In this document: positions 44,917 to 51,607 of the stretch, one piece after another
Numbering within the stretch: position 1 is the stretch's first letter
How the letters are laid out: each line of letters starts with the position of its first letter
NCBI RefSeq assembly: GCF_023715155.1
Contig: NZ_JAMBNQ010000001.1
Location: 478,646 to 542,645, forward strand
Origin: Neobacillus mesonae
Lineage (GTDB): Bacteria; Bacillota; Bacilli; Bacillales; Cytobacillaceae
Direction of reading: 5' to 3'
Length of the DNA: 64,000 nucleotides
Notes under the pieces: model-generated
What the model saw: only the letters and a program-made list of their open reading frames with translations
Told to the model about the DNA's origin: nothing
Databases searched by the model: none
Position numbers and translations under genes: made by a program

Positions 44917-45690
44917 ATGGCTAAAGCGGAAGCATTACAACCGATTTATGATGACAAGGTTAAAGGAATTTTGAAACTGTTAGGGGAAGGTTTTTCAAGG
45001 GAAGAGGTTGCTGAACAGTATCGCTATTCAGGCTATCGTTCGATGGAAAGCTTTATGAGACGTAAAAACTTTGTTTGGGATAAGCAAAAGGGAAACTATA
45101 TACCAGCGGATGTCTTAAAAGCTTCGATAGAAACAATGGTCAATTTCCCATCAGACCGGGTTCGAAGAATTGTGATGGAATTGAATAAAGAAGGGGCAGA
45201 TTTGAAGAAGGTTGCAGTGAAGGTAGGCTTCGAGAATCACTTGGAAATGGCTTCTTATATGAAGTCAAAAGGCTTTGAATGGTCACAGGAGGCGGGGAAT
45301 TATCTCTCCACTTCCCCGACCATGCCTAATGATGATGAGGGAGTTGCTGCTACCAGTACTGACGCTTCACATGAGGGTTCTTTTGATGTTGGAAATGGTG
45401 ACTTTGAACAATTTCTCCCCTTACTTGAGTGGCTATCGTCAAACAAGAGTGGCTTGCAAAGTCTGTTAGGAGCGTCAGTTGCGTCAGGGCAGATTCCCCG
45501 CTTTACACTTCCAGGTCTTTTTGTTACAAAATCAGTCCATATGACGAACACACTTGACCAAATGGTTAGAGACTTTAGCAAGGAAAAGAATGTCAATCAG
45601 CGAGAAATTTTCGAGGTGGCATTGATTGAGTTCTTTCAGAAGTATGGTTATGAGCGGGAAGTCGAGACATTGTTGCGACAAAATGCCTAG
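44917..45690 (+). CDS. putative DNA-binding protein cotranscribed with recombinase 2
   Basis: A 257-residue protein with two similar N-terminal modules: GFSREEVAEQYRYSGYRSME to KGNYIP, and ADLKKVAVKVGFENHLEMAS to AGNYLS. Each looks like a helix-turn-helix followed by a W/F-rich turn (FVWDKQKGNY, FEWSQEAGNY). A linker leads to a C-terminal part with ribbon-helix-helix character (TKSVHMTNTLDQMVRDF then NQREIFEVALIEFF). Related genes, as I recall, sit beside recombinases on Bacillus plasmids and elements. It may be an accessory factor for recombination or the regulator that binds the AGCGTCA sites. RBS AAAGGAGGAG. Confidence 0.65.
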   Translation: MAKAEALQPIYDDKVKGILKLLGEGFSREEVAEQYRYSGYRSMESFMRRKNFVWDKQKGNYIPADVLKASIETMVNFPSDRVRRIVMELNKEGADLKKVAVKVGFENHLEMASYMKSKGFEWSQEAGNYLSTSPTMPNDDEGVAATSTDASHEGSFDVGNGDFEQFLPLLEWLSSNKSGLQSLLGASVASGQIPRFTLPGLFVTKSVHMTNTLDQMVRDFSKEKNVNQREIFEVALIEFFQKYGYEREVETLLRQNA

Positions 45691-45703
45691 CAAATGGATT
45701 TCT

Positions 45704-45774
45704 AATGGAAGAGATGACGAACAGGTCCTAATGGTTTCCTATTGAACCCCTGTTTTTCACTCTTCCATTTTTTT
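45704..45774 (+). terminator. long-loop hairpin with T run at the element's right end
   Basis: AATGGAAGAG pairs with CTCTTCCATT across a loop of about 45 bases, then a run of T residues follows. It would end transcription before the right repeat. Confidence 0.6.
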
Positions 45775-45830
45775 ATGATTTCCTAATGTTTTGGAACGAG
45801 TTCTTTCCATTATATTTATTTCTCCTAATG
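45726..45830 (+). repeat. three TCCTAATG direct repeats next to attR
   Basis: TCCTAATG occurs at 45726, 45781 and 45823, within 190 bp of the right attachment-site candidate. The 200-bp gap has no gene. The spacing and position would suit arm-type recombinase sites. Confidence 0.55.
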
Positions 45831-45890
45831 ATGCTTCATTACATTCTTCAAATTCTTTGAGTCACATGGATTTCTGAGGTAGGAAGATTT

Positions 45891-48002
45891 TTGATTTTCG
45901 AGGTTGCTTTTCGTCAGTTGAATAGTGCATCAACAGCACAAGCCAATTCAATGCAAAAATTATCTTCGGGTCTTCGTATCAACAAGGCTGGGGACGATGC
46001 GGCTGGACTAGCAATTTCCGAAAAAATGCGTGGACAAATTCGTGGATTAGACCAAGCATCTCGTAACTCTCAAGATGCTATCTCGATGATACAAACAGCA
46101 GAGGGAGCTTTAAATGAAACCCACAGCATCCTTCAACGTATGCGTGAACTAGCAGTACAATCTACGAACGGAACTAATACAGATAGTGATAGAAAAAGCA
46201 TTCAAGATGAAGTTAACCAGTTAGCTGATGAAATTAATCGTATTGGGAATACTACTGAGTTTAATACTCAAAAGTTGATTAATGGTGCTAAGGACAAGAC
46301 AGAAGCTACTGCGGCAGTAAAGAATGGCTCATCTATTGCAAGAATCGGTGCTGGTGCTGATGTTTTCGAAGTAAGAAATGCCGCTACTGCAGGTACTGGA
46401 AGTGGCGCTGCTGTTAATGGAGCTGTAACTATTCATGATGGAACTGTGGGTAAATATACGAGTGGTGTAGCTGCCTCTGCTGATGGTACTGGAATGAACC
46501 TACAAGGATTAGTAGATACTAGTCATGATGAATTGACTATTCAAATAGGAAATACAGTACGTACAATCCAGTTTGCCGCTGGTGCAGATGACAATGGGCT
46601 TGCAGCAAATATTCAGGCAGCAATGAGAACTGCTTTTGCAGCTGGCCCTGGAGGGACTCCTGGTGATACAGGCATTGCTACAACTGATGCGGCGAATATT
46701 TCTGTTGCCATTACTGGTGGGAAATTAGTTATTACTGATGGTGCTGGAAACAAAGGTGCTGATAGTAAAATTAGTATTGTAGGTGGTAATGCTGCTACAG
46801 TATTATTCAATAGTACCACTGATGTAGCGGAAAACGGGAATGCTGCTAACAATACAATGACCGTTAACTATACTAAAGATGGTGGTTTGACTACTAAATC
46901 GGTTAACCTTGTATTAAATACTGGTAGTGTTACTTATAATACTCCAGATGATTTAGCTGCTGCAATTGACACAGCATTTGATGCTGCTGTTGGTGCAGAT
47001 GGAGATGCAACAACTTTAGCAAATGATGTTACTTTTACAGCAGGAAGCACCTTGGGTAGTGCAATTCAAATTGGAACTGCTACTTCTGGAAGAGACAATG
47101 GTGTAACATCATTTACAGGTGTTGCGGCAGGTCTTGCTGGTCTTACTGATGCAACGCTAGATTTAGGTAAGGCTAAAAATAATACATTAACAATTAATAT
47201 CGATGGTGGAACTGCATTAACCGCTACAATAGCTGATACTGACTATTCGGATAAAAATATACTTGCAAGTGCTGTTCAGACAGCAATAAACGATGCAATT
47301 GACACTTGGAATGCAACGCCTACAAATGCTCAAAAAGAACATGTTGAAGTTAAGGCATTAACAGTGGCTGACACCGACCGTGTAAGATTCCAAATTACTA
47401 GTGGTAAAGAAGGTGATGCTAGCCAAATAACCTTCTCTGCTAGCGATGGTGCAACTGACTTAGGATTTAATACAGTATCAGAAACAGGGCATGATGGCCA
47501 AGATGCTTCTATAACATATCAAATTGGAGCAAACAAAGACCAACACTTGAATTTAGCAATGAGTGACATGCGCTCTGAAGCATTAGGACTTACTTCAAGT
47601 GCTGCTGGCGCAGGAACAGTTACCTTAGCTGATGGAGTAACTGTTACCGATGTTACCTACGGAGATTCAACCGTAAAAAACGGTACAGATAATGAACATG
47701 TTATCGATGTTTCTACGACGGATGCAGCGAACTCAGCGATTACTGTTATTAACAATGCAATCGAAGTCGTTTCGAGTGAAAGAAGTAAGTTAGGTGCGAA
47801 CCAAAACCGTTTAGAGCACACCATTAATAACTTGAATACTTCTTCCGAGAACTTAACTGCTGCAGAATCTCGTATAAGGGATGTTGACATGGCGAAGGAA
47901 ATGATGGAACAAACCAAAAACTCAATTCTTTCTCAAGCAGCACAAGCAATGTTGGCTCAAGCAAACCAACAACCACAAGGAGTTCTACAACTTCTTCGTT
48001 AA
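45891..48002 (+). CDS. flagellin 2, displaced from its promoter and first 13 codons
   Basis: A flagellin body of about 696 residues from RQLNSASTAQANS to QANQQPQGVLQLLR. It has intact D1 and C-terminal D0 regions but not the normal MRINHNIAALNTY start. The frame begins with element-derived MIFEVAF from a TTG (45891) behind GAGGTAGG, preceded by a stop four codons upstream. The missing N-terminal helix is needed for filament assembly, so this form is probably not functional. The centre is very long and rich in Ala, Thr, Gly and Asp, with repeats of Flagellin_IN character (NNTLTINIDGGTALTATIAD). Removing the element would restore a 709-residue flagellin. The body shows no internal stop, which suggests it is still under selection or was recently displaced. 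Confidence 0.85.
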   Translation: MIFEVAFRQLNSASTAQANSMQKLSSGLRINKAGDDAAGLAISEKMRGQIRGLDQASRNSQDAISMIQTAEGALNETHSILQRMRELAVQSTNGTNTDSDRKSIQDEVNQLADEINRIGNTTEFNTQKLINGAKDKTEATAAVKNGSSIARIGAGADVFEVRNAATAGTGSGAAVNGAVTIHDGTVGKYTSGVAASADGTGMNLQGLVDTSHDELTIQIGNTVRTIQFAAGADDNGLAANIQAAMRTAFAAGPGGTPGDTGIATTDAANISVAITGGKLVITDGAGNKGADSKISIVGGNAATVLFNSTTDVAENGNAANNTMTVNYTKDGGLTTKSVNLVLNTGSVTYNTPDDLAAAIDTAFDAAVGADGDATTLANDVTFTAGSTLGSAIQIGTATSGRDNGVTSFTGVAAGLAGLTDATLDLGKAKNNTLTINIDGGTALTATIADTDYSDKNILASAVQTAINDAIDTWNATPTNAQKEHVEVKALTVADTDRVRFQITSGKEGDASQITFSASDGATDLGFNTVSETGHDGQDASITYQIGANKDQHLNLAMSDMRSEALGLTSSAAGAGTVTLADGVTVTDVTYGDSTVKNGTDNEHVIDVSTTDAANSAITVINNAIEVVSSERSKLGANQNRLEHTINNLNTSSENLTAAESRIRDVDMAKEMMEQTKNSILSQAAQAMLAQANQQPQGVLQLLR
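45911..45937 (+). other. right attachment-site candidate (attR) at the flagellin 2 junction
   Basis: Identical over 27 bp to 34419-34445. To its right the sequence is flagellin codon 15 onward; to its left it is unrelated to flagellin. The arms GTTGA and TCAAC are at 45917-45921 and 45930-45934. Confidence 0.75.
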
Positions 48003-48020
48003 TTTTAGATTTTTAAAAAT

Positions 48021-48050
48021 GGCTCTAGATGAATTTCTAGAGTCATTTTC
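48021..48050 (+). terminator. hairpin after flagellin 2 inside the intron region
   Basis: GGCTCTAGA pairs with TCTAGAGTC and is followed by ATTTTC. It could act as a terminator for the short flagellin 2 transcript. Confidence 0.55.
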
Positions 48051-48100
48051 TACATAGTTTCATGTTTACAGATAATTGAATATTTAAGGAGGTGATACAT

Positions 48101-48250
48101 ATGGCAGTTAAACACATACCGACTGGAGTTGTGCATAGTGGGGTCCGAGGCGGAAAAACTGGTTGTGGAACTGATACAAATGATAATGCTAGCCATTGGG
48201 TAAATAGTAGTTCCAAAATAACCTGTGAAAAAAATGGTTGTAAGAACTAG
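48101..48250 (+). CDS. 49-codon ORF with a near-perfect Shine-Dalgarno inside intron 2
   Basis: A predicted 49-residue protein, MAVKHIPTGVVHSGVRGG to SSSKITCEKNGCKN, with Cys at 22, 42 and 47 and HW at 32-33. AAGGAGGTGAT eight bases before the ATG is fully complementary to the 3' end of Bacillus 16S rRNA, so strong translation is likely. The ORF lies between the flagellin 2 hairpin and the intron core, and the first intron has no counterpart. The Cys/His pattern could bind a metal or form a disulfide. I do not recognise it. It is not a homing endonuclease. Confidence 0.6.
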   Translation: MAVKHIPTGVVHSGVRGGKTGCGTDTNDNASHWVNSSSKITCEKNGCKN

Positions 48251-48586
48251 GGACACAAGTTTTTTTGTTCCGCTAGCTGGTAACAGATAAGAGAATGACT
48301 GGGTGAATTGCTGGAACTTCCTAAAGCTTCATCAACCACAACGTAACTGGAAACGGTCAGCGTGAAGGCGTGAAAATGATGAGGATGAAACAATGGATAA
48401 TCAGCAGCCAAGCTCCTGTGAGGAAACTCTGGAGAAGGTCCAACAACTAGAGAACACGGTCTAAGGCACAACCGGCTATGACTATGAATCTCGTAGGGCA
48501 GCATAAGCTGTTCGAAGTGCCCAGCTCCATGAAAATCATGGATGAAGATATAGTCTATTCTGTGACCGAAAGGCATAGTGGCAAAG

Positions 48587-48631
48587 CAAGCAAACCAACA
48601 ACCACAAGGAGTTCTACAACTTCTTCGTTAA
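48587..48631 (+). other. 3' exon of flagellin 2 (duplicate of 47958-48002)
   Basis: Fourteen flagellin codons plus TAA, identical base for base to the end of the flagellin 2 ORF at 47958-48002. The first of the two copies already completes the protein. Confidence 0.85.
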
Positions 48632-48647
48632 TATTTTTGAACAAATC

Positions 48648-48677
48648 GGGGACTCTAGTTTTACTAGGGTCTCTTTC
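48648..48677 (+). terminator. terminator after the flagellin 2 exon copy
   Basis: GGGGACTCTAGT pairs imperfectly with ACTAGGGTCTC and is followed by TTTC. It resembles the flagellin 1 terminator. Confidence 0.7.
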
Positions 48678-48729
48678 AAATTAAATAGGGACTAATGACT
48701 AAGAAAATTTAGAATGGGGGAATTGTCCA

Positions 48730-49479
48730 TTGCAGTATAAGTTTACTGATCCAGATACTCATATAGACTTTGGCTTTGGGTTACTTGCATCAAATTTCCA
48801 TAGTACAGCTGATTTTTTGTGGGAGAATAATCCTGACAAAAATACAATTGGTTTATTACCTAACCTTTACTTATATAGACATTCTATCGAGCTATATTTG
48901 AAATCGCTAATTGTTATCATTCATAAAAAATTGAAATTGAGTTATAAAGATGGAACTGTTCCTTTTGATTCAAGAGAACCTTTTATAGTATATGAGGATT
49001 TTAATGGGAATAAGAAATGGAAAAGGATAACTAGCAGTCATTTTATTTCTACGTTATATAGATATTTTGAGAAACTAGTTAGTGAACATGAAAAAGACTT
49101 AAATGAAGAGGCCTCAAAAGAAATGTCTAAGATTATAAATCCGGATAATCAAAGAATAGTTGACCATATTAAGAAATATGATGATACAAGTACATATTTC
49201 AGATATTCAGATTTAAGTGACTCTAATCAAAATACTAGAGAATCAGAAAAACATTATAACAAAAAAATCAGAGTGCAAGACCTTGAAGATTATATAGATG
49301 ATGAAAAACCATCATCATTTTTGATTGTTGTAAATCAAGAGTCTGGAGAAACAGTTGAAGCACATAAAAGTATAAGAGAAATGCCTTTAAAAGAACTTGC
49401 AAGGGATATGAGGAAGTTTGCAGAATATTTATCTGGAATTCATGCAATGTTTCGAATTTGTCTTTGTGATAGTTATTAA
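48730..49479 (+). CDS. HEPN-like protein of unknown function
   Basis: A 249-residue protein. Its N-terminal region contains NLYLYRHSIELYLKSLIVII (about 38-57), which has the RHxxELYLKxL pattern of HEPN-fold helices found in toxin, abortive-infection and nucleotide-binding proteins. The catalytic RxxxxH motif of RNase HEPN proteins is not obvious. The rest is charged and ends with a helix before IHAMFRICLCD. It starts with TTG behind GGGGG. The gene is AT-rich and alone in an accessory region after the flagellins; a defence role is possible but unproven. Confidence 0.5.
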   Translation: MQYKFTDPDTHIDFGFGLLASNFHSTADFLWENNPDKNTIGLLPNLYLYRHSIELYLKSLIVIIHKKLKLSYKDGTVPFDSREPFIVYEDFNGNKKWKRITSSHFISTLYRYFEKLVSEHEKDLNEEASKEMSKIINPDNQRIVDHIKKYDDTSTYFRYSDLSDSNQNTRESEKHYNKKIRVQDLEDYIDDEKPSSFLIVVNQESGETVEAHKSIREMPLKELARDMRKFAEYLSGIHAMFRICLCDSY

Positions 49480-49599
49480 TATGTTAATGGTTGCTACATA
49501 TGGGACATGGACAGGGGGAGAGGGCCTTGTTTCACTTAACATTGGGAAGACAAGGAACCCATAGACACTGTAATAAGCTGTTTGACAGGAGGGGTCTGG

Positions 49600-49671
49600 A
49601 TGGATGAAAATGAGCTAGAACATAAGAAATTCCTCGAGCAACAGCTTGAGTGGTGCAGAAAACAAAAATAA
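49600..49671 (+). CDS. 23-codon ORF ending at a repeat boundary
   Basis: AGGAGGGG precedes an ATG that opens MDENELEHKKFLEQQLEWCR and stops after 23 codons, two bases before the GGTGCCAGGCACC repeat begins. The good RBS and the abrupt end suggest a longer gene cut short by the repeat. The family is unknown, and the reading may be fortuitous. Confidence 0.35.
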   Translation: MDENELEHKKFLEQQLEWCRKQK

Positions 49672-49672
49672 A

Positions 49673-49912
49673 GGTGCCAGGCACCACCCGAATAATCTTG
49701 CTTCACAGAAATGTTTCACGAAGTATTTCTGGTGTGGGATCAAGTGTATGGGTTTGCTTATTCTAAAGAAAATAAGGAAAACTACCAGCCGATAATTCCA
49801 AATATATCATAGGACACGGTTGGAGAAATAGTCTTTTTTATGATCGAAAGGTATAATAAAATTGGATGTTTGGCACCACTCGAATAATCTTGTTTCACAG
49901 CAATGTTTCATA
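49673..49912. repeat. two diverged copies of a GGCACCACYCGAATAATCTTG repeat
   Basis: Copy A starts GGTGCCAGGCACC at 49673 and continues CGAATAATCTTGCTTCACAG. Copy B starts near 49870 with TTTGGCACCACTCGAATAAT. Both end in AATGTTTCA. About 140 bp of non-coding sequence separates them. Repeats starting GGTGCCxGGCACC are widespread in Bacillaceae intergenic DNA. Confidence 0.75.
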
Positions 49913-49921
49913 AAAATTCGC

Positions 49922-49950
49922 GGGACTCTAGTTTTGATAGAGTCCTTTGT
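49922..49950 (+). terminator. third flagellin-type terminator
   Basis: GGGACTCTAG...TAGAGTCC followed by TTTGTTT closely matches the hairpins after both flagellins, although no flagellin ends here. Confidence 0.6.
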
Positions 49951-50064
49951 TTGGCAAAATAGGTTTGTTAGTTTAATTTGAAAAACTTACATTACTGTAT
50001 TTAACTATGAAACAAAGTGTTATAATTTGACTAATTGTCATCCCTGTTTGATTTTTAATTTTTT

Positions 50065-50915
50065 TTAGGACTGAATTATATTGTTCTTGGATAACAATTT
50101 GATATCCTTTGGTATCTTTGAACAACAAATTGGACAAATTTCTTCTTTATAAAAAATAATGTATTTTATTCTATCCATTATAATTTCCTCTAAAATATGT
50201 AGGTTTTCAAGATGAGTATTAATTTCTAATGTGGGTTTTACTAGTTGAATGCGCCGGGGTAGGTATATTGTTGTTCTTTTACTAAAAGTATTTGCCTGTT
50301 CTAGAGTTATTGTTTTTCTTTTCATTGACGGGTGCAAATACGGCTCAATAAACGAAAAAAATAAAGAATTTGTAGCTGATCATATAAGATAAGGCGGTTT
50401 TGGGAATCCAGGTTAAAGAAAAGATGAAATTTTCTTCCCAATAAGCCTTTTAATCGTCTGTTTTCATTCGTAGTAAAGTTGTCTGTTGAAAGAATAATTT
50501 TCTTCGGGGTATTGTCTTTTTTAGATAAATGGCCGTCATCCTGATACCACCAAGCTAATGCTAACTCATTTAAATATTGTTCCAGAAATTGAAAAGGAAG
50601 TTTTTTAATACGGTTATCGTACCATAGTGATTCTAGCCAAGTAATAAGTAGAGTTGTGCGTGATTGTACTTGGTAAGACTCGGTATAACCTTGTAAAATT
50701 CTTTTATCTTTTATCTTTCTATAGTGTGGGGGTGAAATAGGTAATTCGTTCTTTAATTTTTCGTAGCAATAAAAGCACCAATCTTTATCGCTGGCAGAAT
50801 GAATAAATTGAAAACGTGGTTTCCGTCCTTTTTGCTTCGTTATACATCCATCTCCTAATAATTTTCCCGACAACATATTAAGCAATTCACTTGAAATTGA
50901 AGTAAATTCGGTCAT
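50065..50915 (-). pseudogene. LAGLIDADG homing endonuclease with a single-base frameshift
   Basis: The main frame (50322-50915) encodes 197 residues with two LAGLIDADG-type helices: LLNMLSGKLLGDGCI (11-25) and ELALAWWYQDDGHL (117-130), the acidic residues being catalytic. It then runs into RLLSRICTRQ and stops. In the next frame the sequence continues IEPYLHPSMKRK and on to 50065, which is the normal end of this family. The two frames meet in a run of seven A on the plus strand (50355-50361); one more base would restore a single ORF of about 280 codons. It may be a pseudogene, a phase-variable gene or a sequencing error. It is free-standing, 1.4 kb from flagellin 2. Confidence 0.85.
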
Positions 50916-50979
50916 AAAAATCTACCTCCCTGTGCAAAACGTTTGTTCTATTATATCAAAAAAAGAGAGATTTATTAAA

Positions 50980-51007
50980 GAAAAACCGGGCAAAACAAAC
51001 TTGCCCG
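50980..51007 (-). terminator. terminator of the V4R gene
   Basis: On the minus strand CGGGCAA pairs with TTGCCCG around a seven-base loop, followed by GTTTTTC. Confidence 0.85.
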
Positions 51008-51024
51008 AATTTTTTACAACACAA

Positions 51025-51474
51025 TTAAAGCAATTTAATCCGATACTCACATTGACTATCCCCATTCACATTACACTTCTCTTCATGCACCATCACCTTA
51101 CCATTGTAAAACCGTGAAATAGCCCCCTCTAGAATAGCCCCCTCCAAATCACAAACCTTATTCCCAGGGTGCGGGGGAAGTCCCTTACAGAAACAATCAT
51201 CAATTTTTACCAGATACTCATTGTCTTTTGACTCCAGCACAGTTGGAATTCCAATCTTCAATTCTTCAAAATGAGCCAATACTTCGTCAATTTTTTGAAC
51301 AGGAAGGCTTTGTCCGATTTTCCTGCCAACGGCAACTGTAGTGTTTTTGCCGTTCATTGGCAGTCCTTGGTACATGCCGATTAATCGTACGGATCGAAAT
51401 AATTCTAACGGAATTTGATTGCCTAATTTTTTTCGATTAATTTTTTTCATGTCTTCATATGTAAATAAATCCAT
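51025..51474 (-). CDS. V4R-domain protein
   Basis: A 149-residue protein with the V4R fold pattern: a hydrophobic strand region GNQIPLELFRSVRLIGMYQGL at about 18-38. The Cys-containing end reads DCFCKGLPPHPGNKVCDLEGAILEGAISRFY, then VHEEKCNVNGDSQCEYRI. The final C-x(4)-GDxxC motif is the family hallmark and may bind metal or a small hydrophobic ligand. GGAGGGATTAAAG precedes the ATG at 51474, five codons inside the open frame. Such proteins act as ligand sensors, but no partner is adjacent except the divergent GGDEF-EAL gene. Confidence 0.75.
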   Translation of the reverse strand: MDLFTYEDMKKINRKKLGNQIPLELFRSVRLIGMYQGLPMNGKNTTVAVGRKIGQSLPVQKIDEVLAHFEELKIGIPTVLESKDNEYLVKIDDCFCKGLPPHPGNKVCDLEGAILEGAISRFYNGKVMVHEEKCNVNGDSQCEYRIKLL

Positions 51475-51607
51475 CTTTAATCCCTCCATCTATTATGTAC
51501 AACCCTATTGTGGCATACAAAAAACTAGAAAAACTTGATGTAGGTCAAGGTTTAAAAGTATTTTGAAAGATATTCTACAATTAAATAAACGATGAGAGGA
51601 AATTAAT

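Larger units (their letters stand above)
34419..45937 (+). mobile_element. 11.5-kb integrative element inside the flagellin gene, carrying its own flagellin
   Basis: The element is bounded by direct 27-bp repeats 11,492 bp apart. In order it contains flagellin 1 (from codon 14), a group I intron and duplicate exon, a small unknown gene, a RadC-like gene, two small genes, a tyrosine recombinase, a coiled-coil gene, an SSB-like gene, an AEP primase-helicase, a second tyrosine recombinase and a DNA-binding-like gene next to the right end. All genes point the same way. Recombining the repeats removes the element and fuses host codons 1-13 in frame to flagellin 2. The primase suggests that the excised circle can replicate. 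No conjugation, capsid or toxin genes are visible. Confidence 0.75.
47958..48586 (+). ncRNA. group I intron-like sequence in flagellin 2, probably inactive
   Basis: The same core as the first intron: P at 48305-48321, Q at 48399-48413, S at 48545-48555 and the P9 hairpin CTGTG/CATAG, with the 3' junction after G48586. The R element, however, reads GTCCAACAACTAGA (48438-48451). The G that forms the guanosine-binding pair of P7 (G264 in Tetrahymena numbering; G35690 in intron 1) is A48445 here, while its partner C48555 is unchanged. This should abolish binding of the guanosine cofactor. The 5' part (47958-48250) starts with a perfect 45-bp copy of the 3' exon and holds a hairpin and a 49-codon ORF. 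No convincing P1 was found. Confidence 0.75.

Noticed and set aside
34381..45937. Invertible phase-variation switch between the flagellins
   Set aside because: The 27-bp repeats are direct, not inverted, so recombination would excise rather than invert.
34381..48002. Plain tandem duplication of flagellin with an unrelated insertion between copies
   Set aside because: That model leaves the missing start of flagellin 2 unexplained: no flagellin promoter or first codons exist at the left side of the inserted genes. The perfect 27-bp junction repeat fits integration better. It remains the main alternative if a later deletion is assumed.
50065..50337. Separate 90-codon minus-strand gene
   Set aside because: Its first residues (IEPYLHPSM in the extended frame) are the expected end of the LAGLIDADG protein, so it is the frameshifted tail of that gene.
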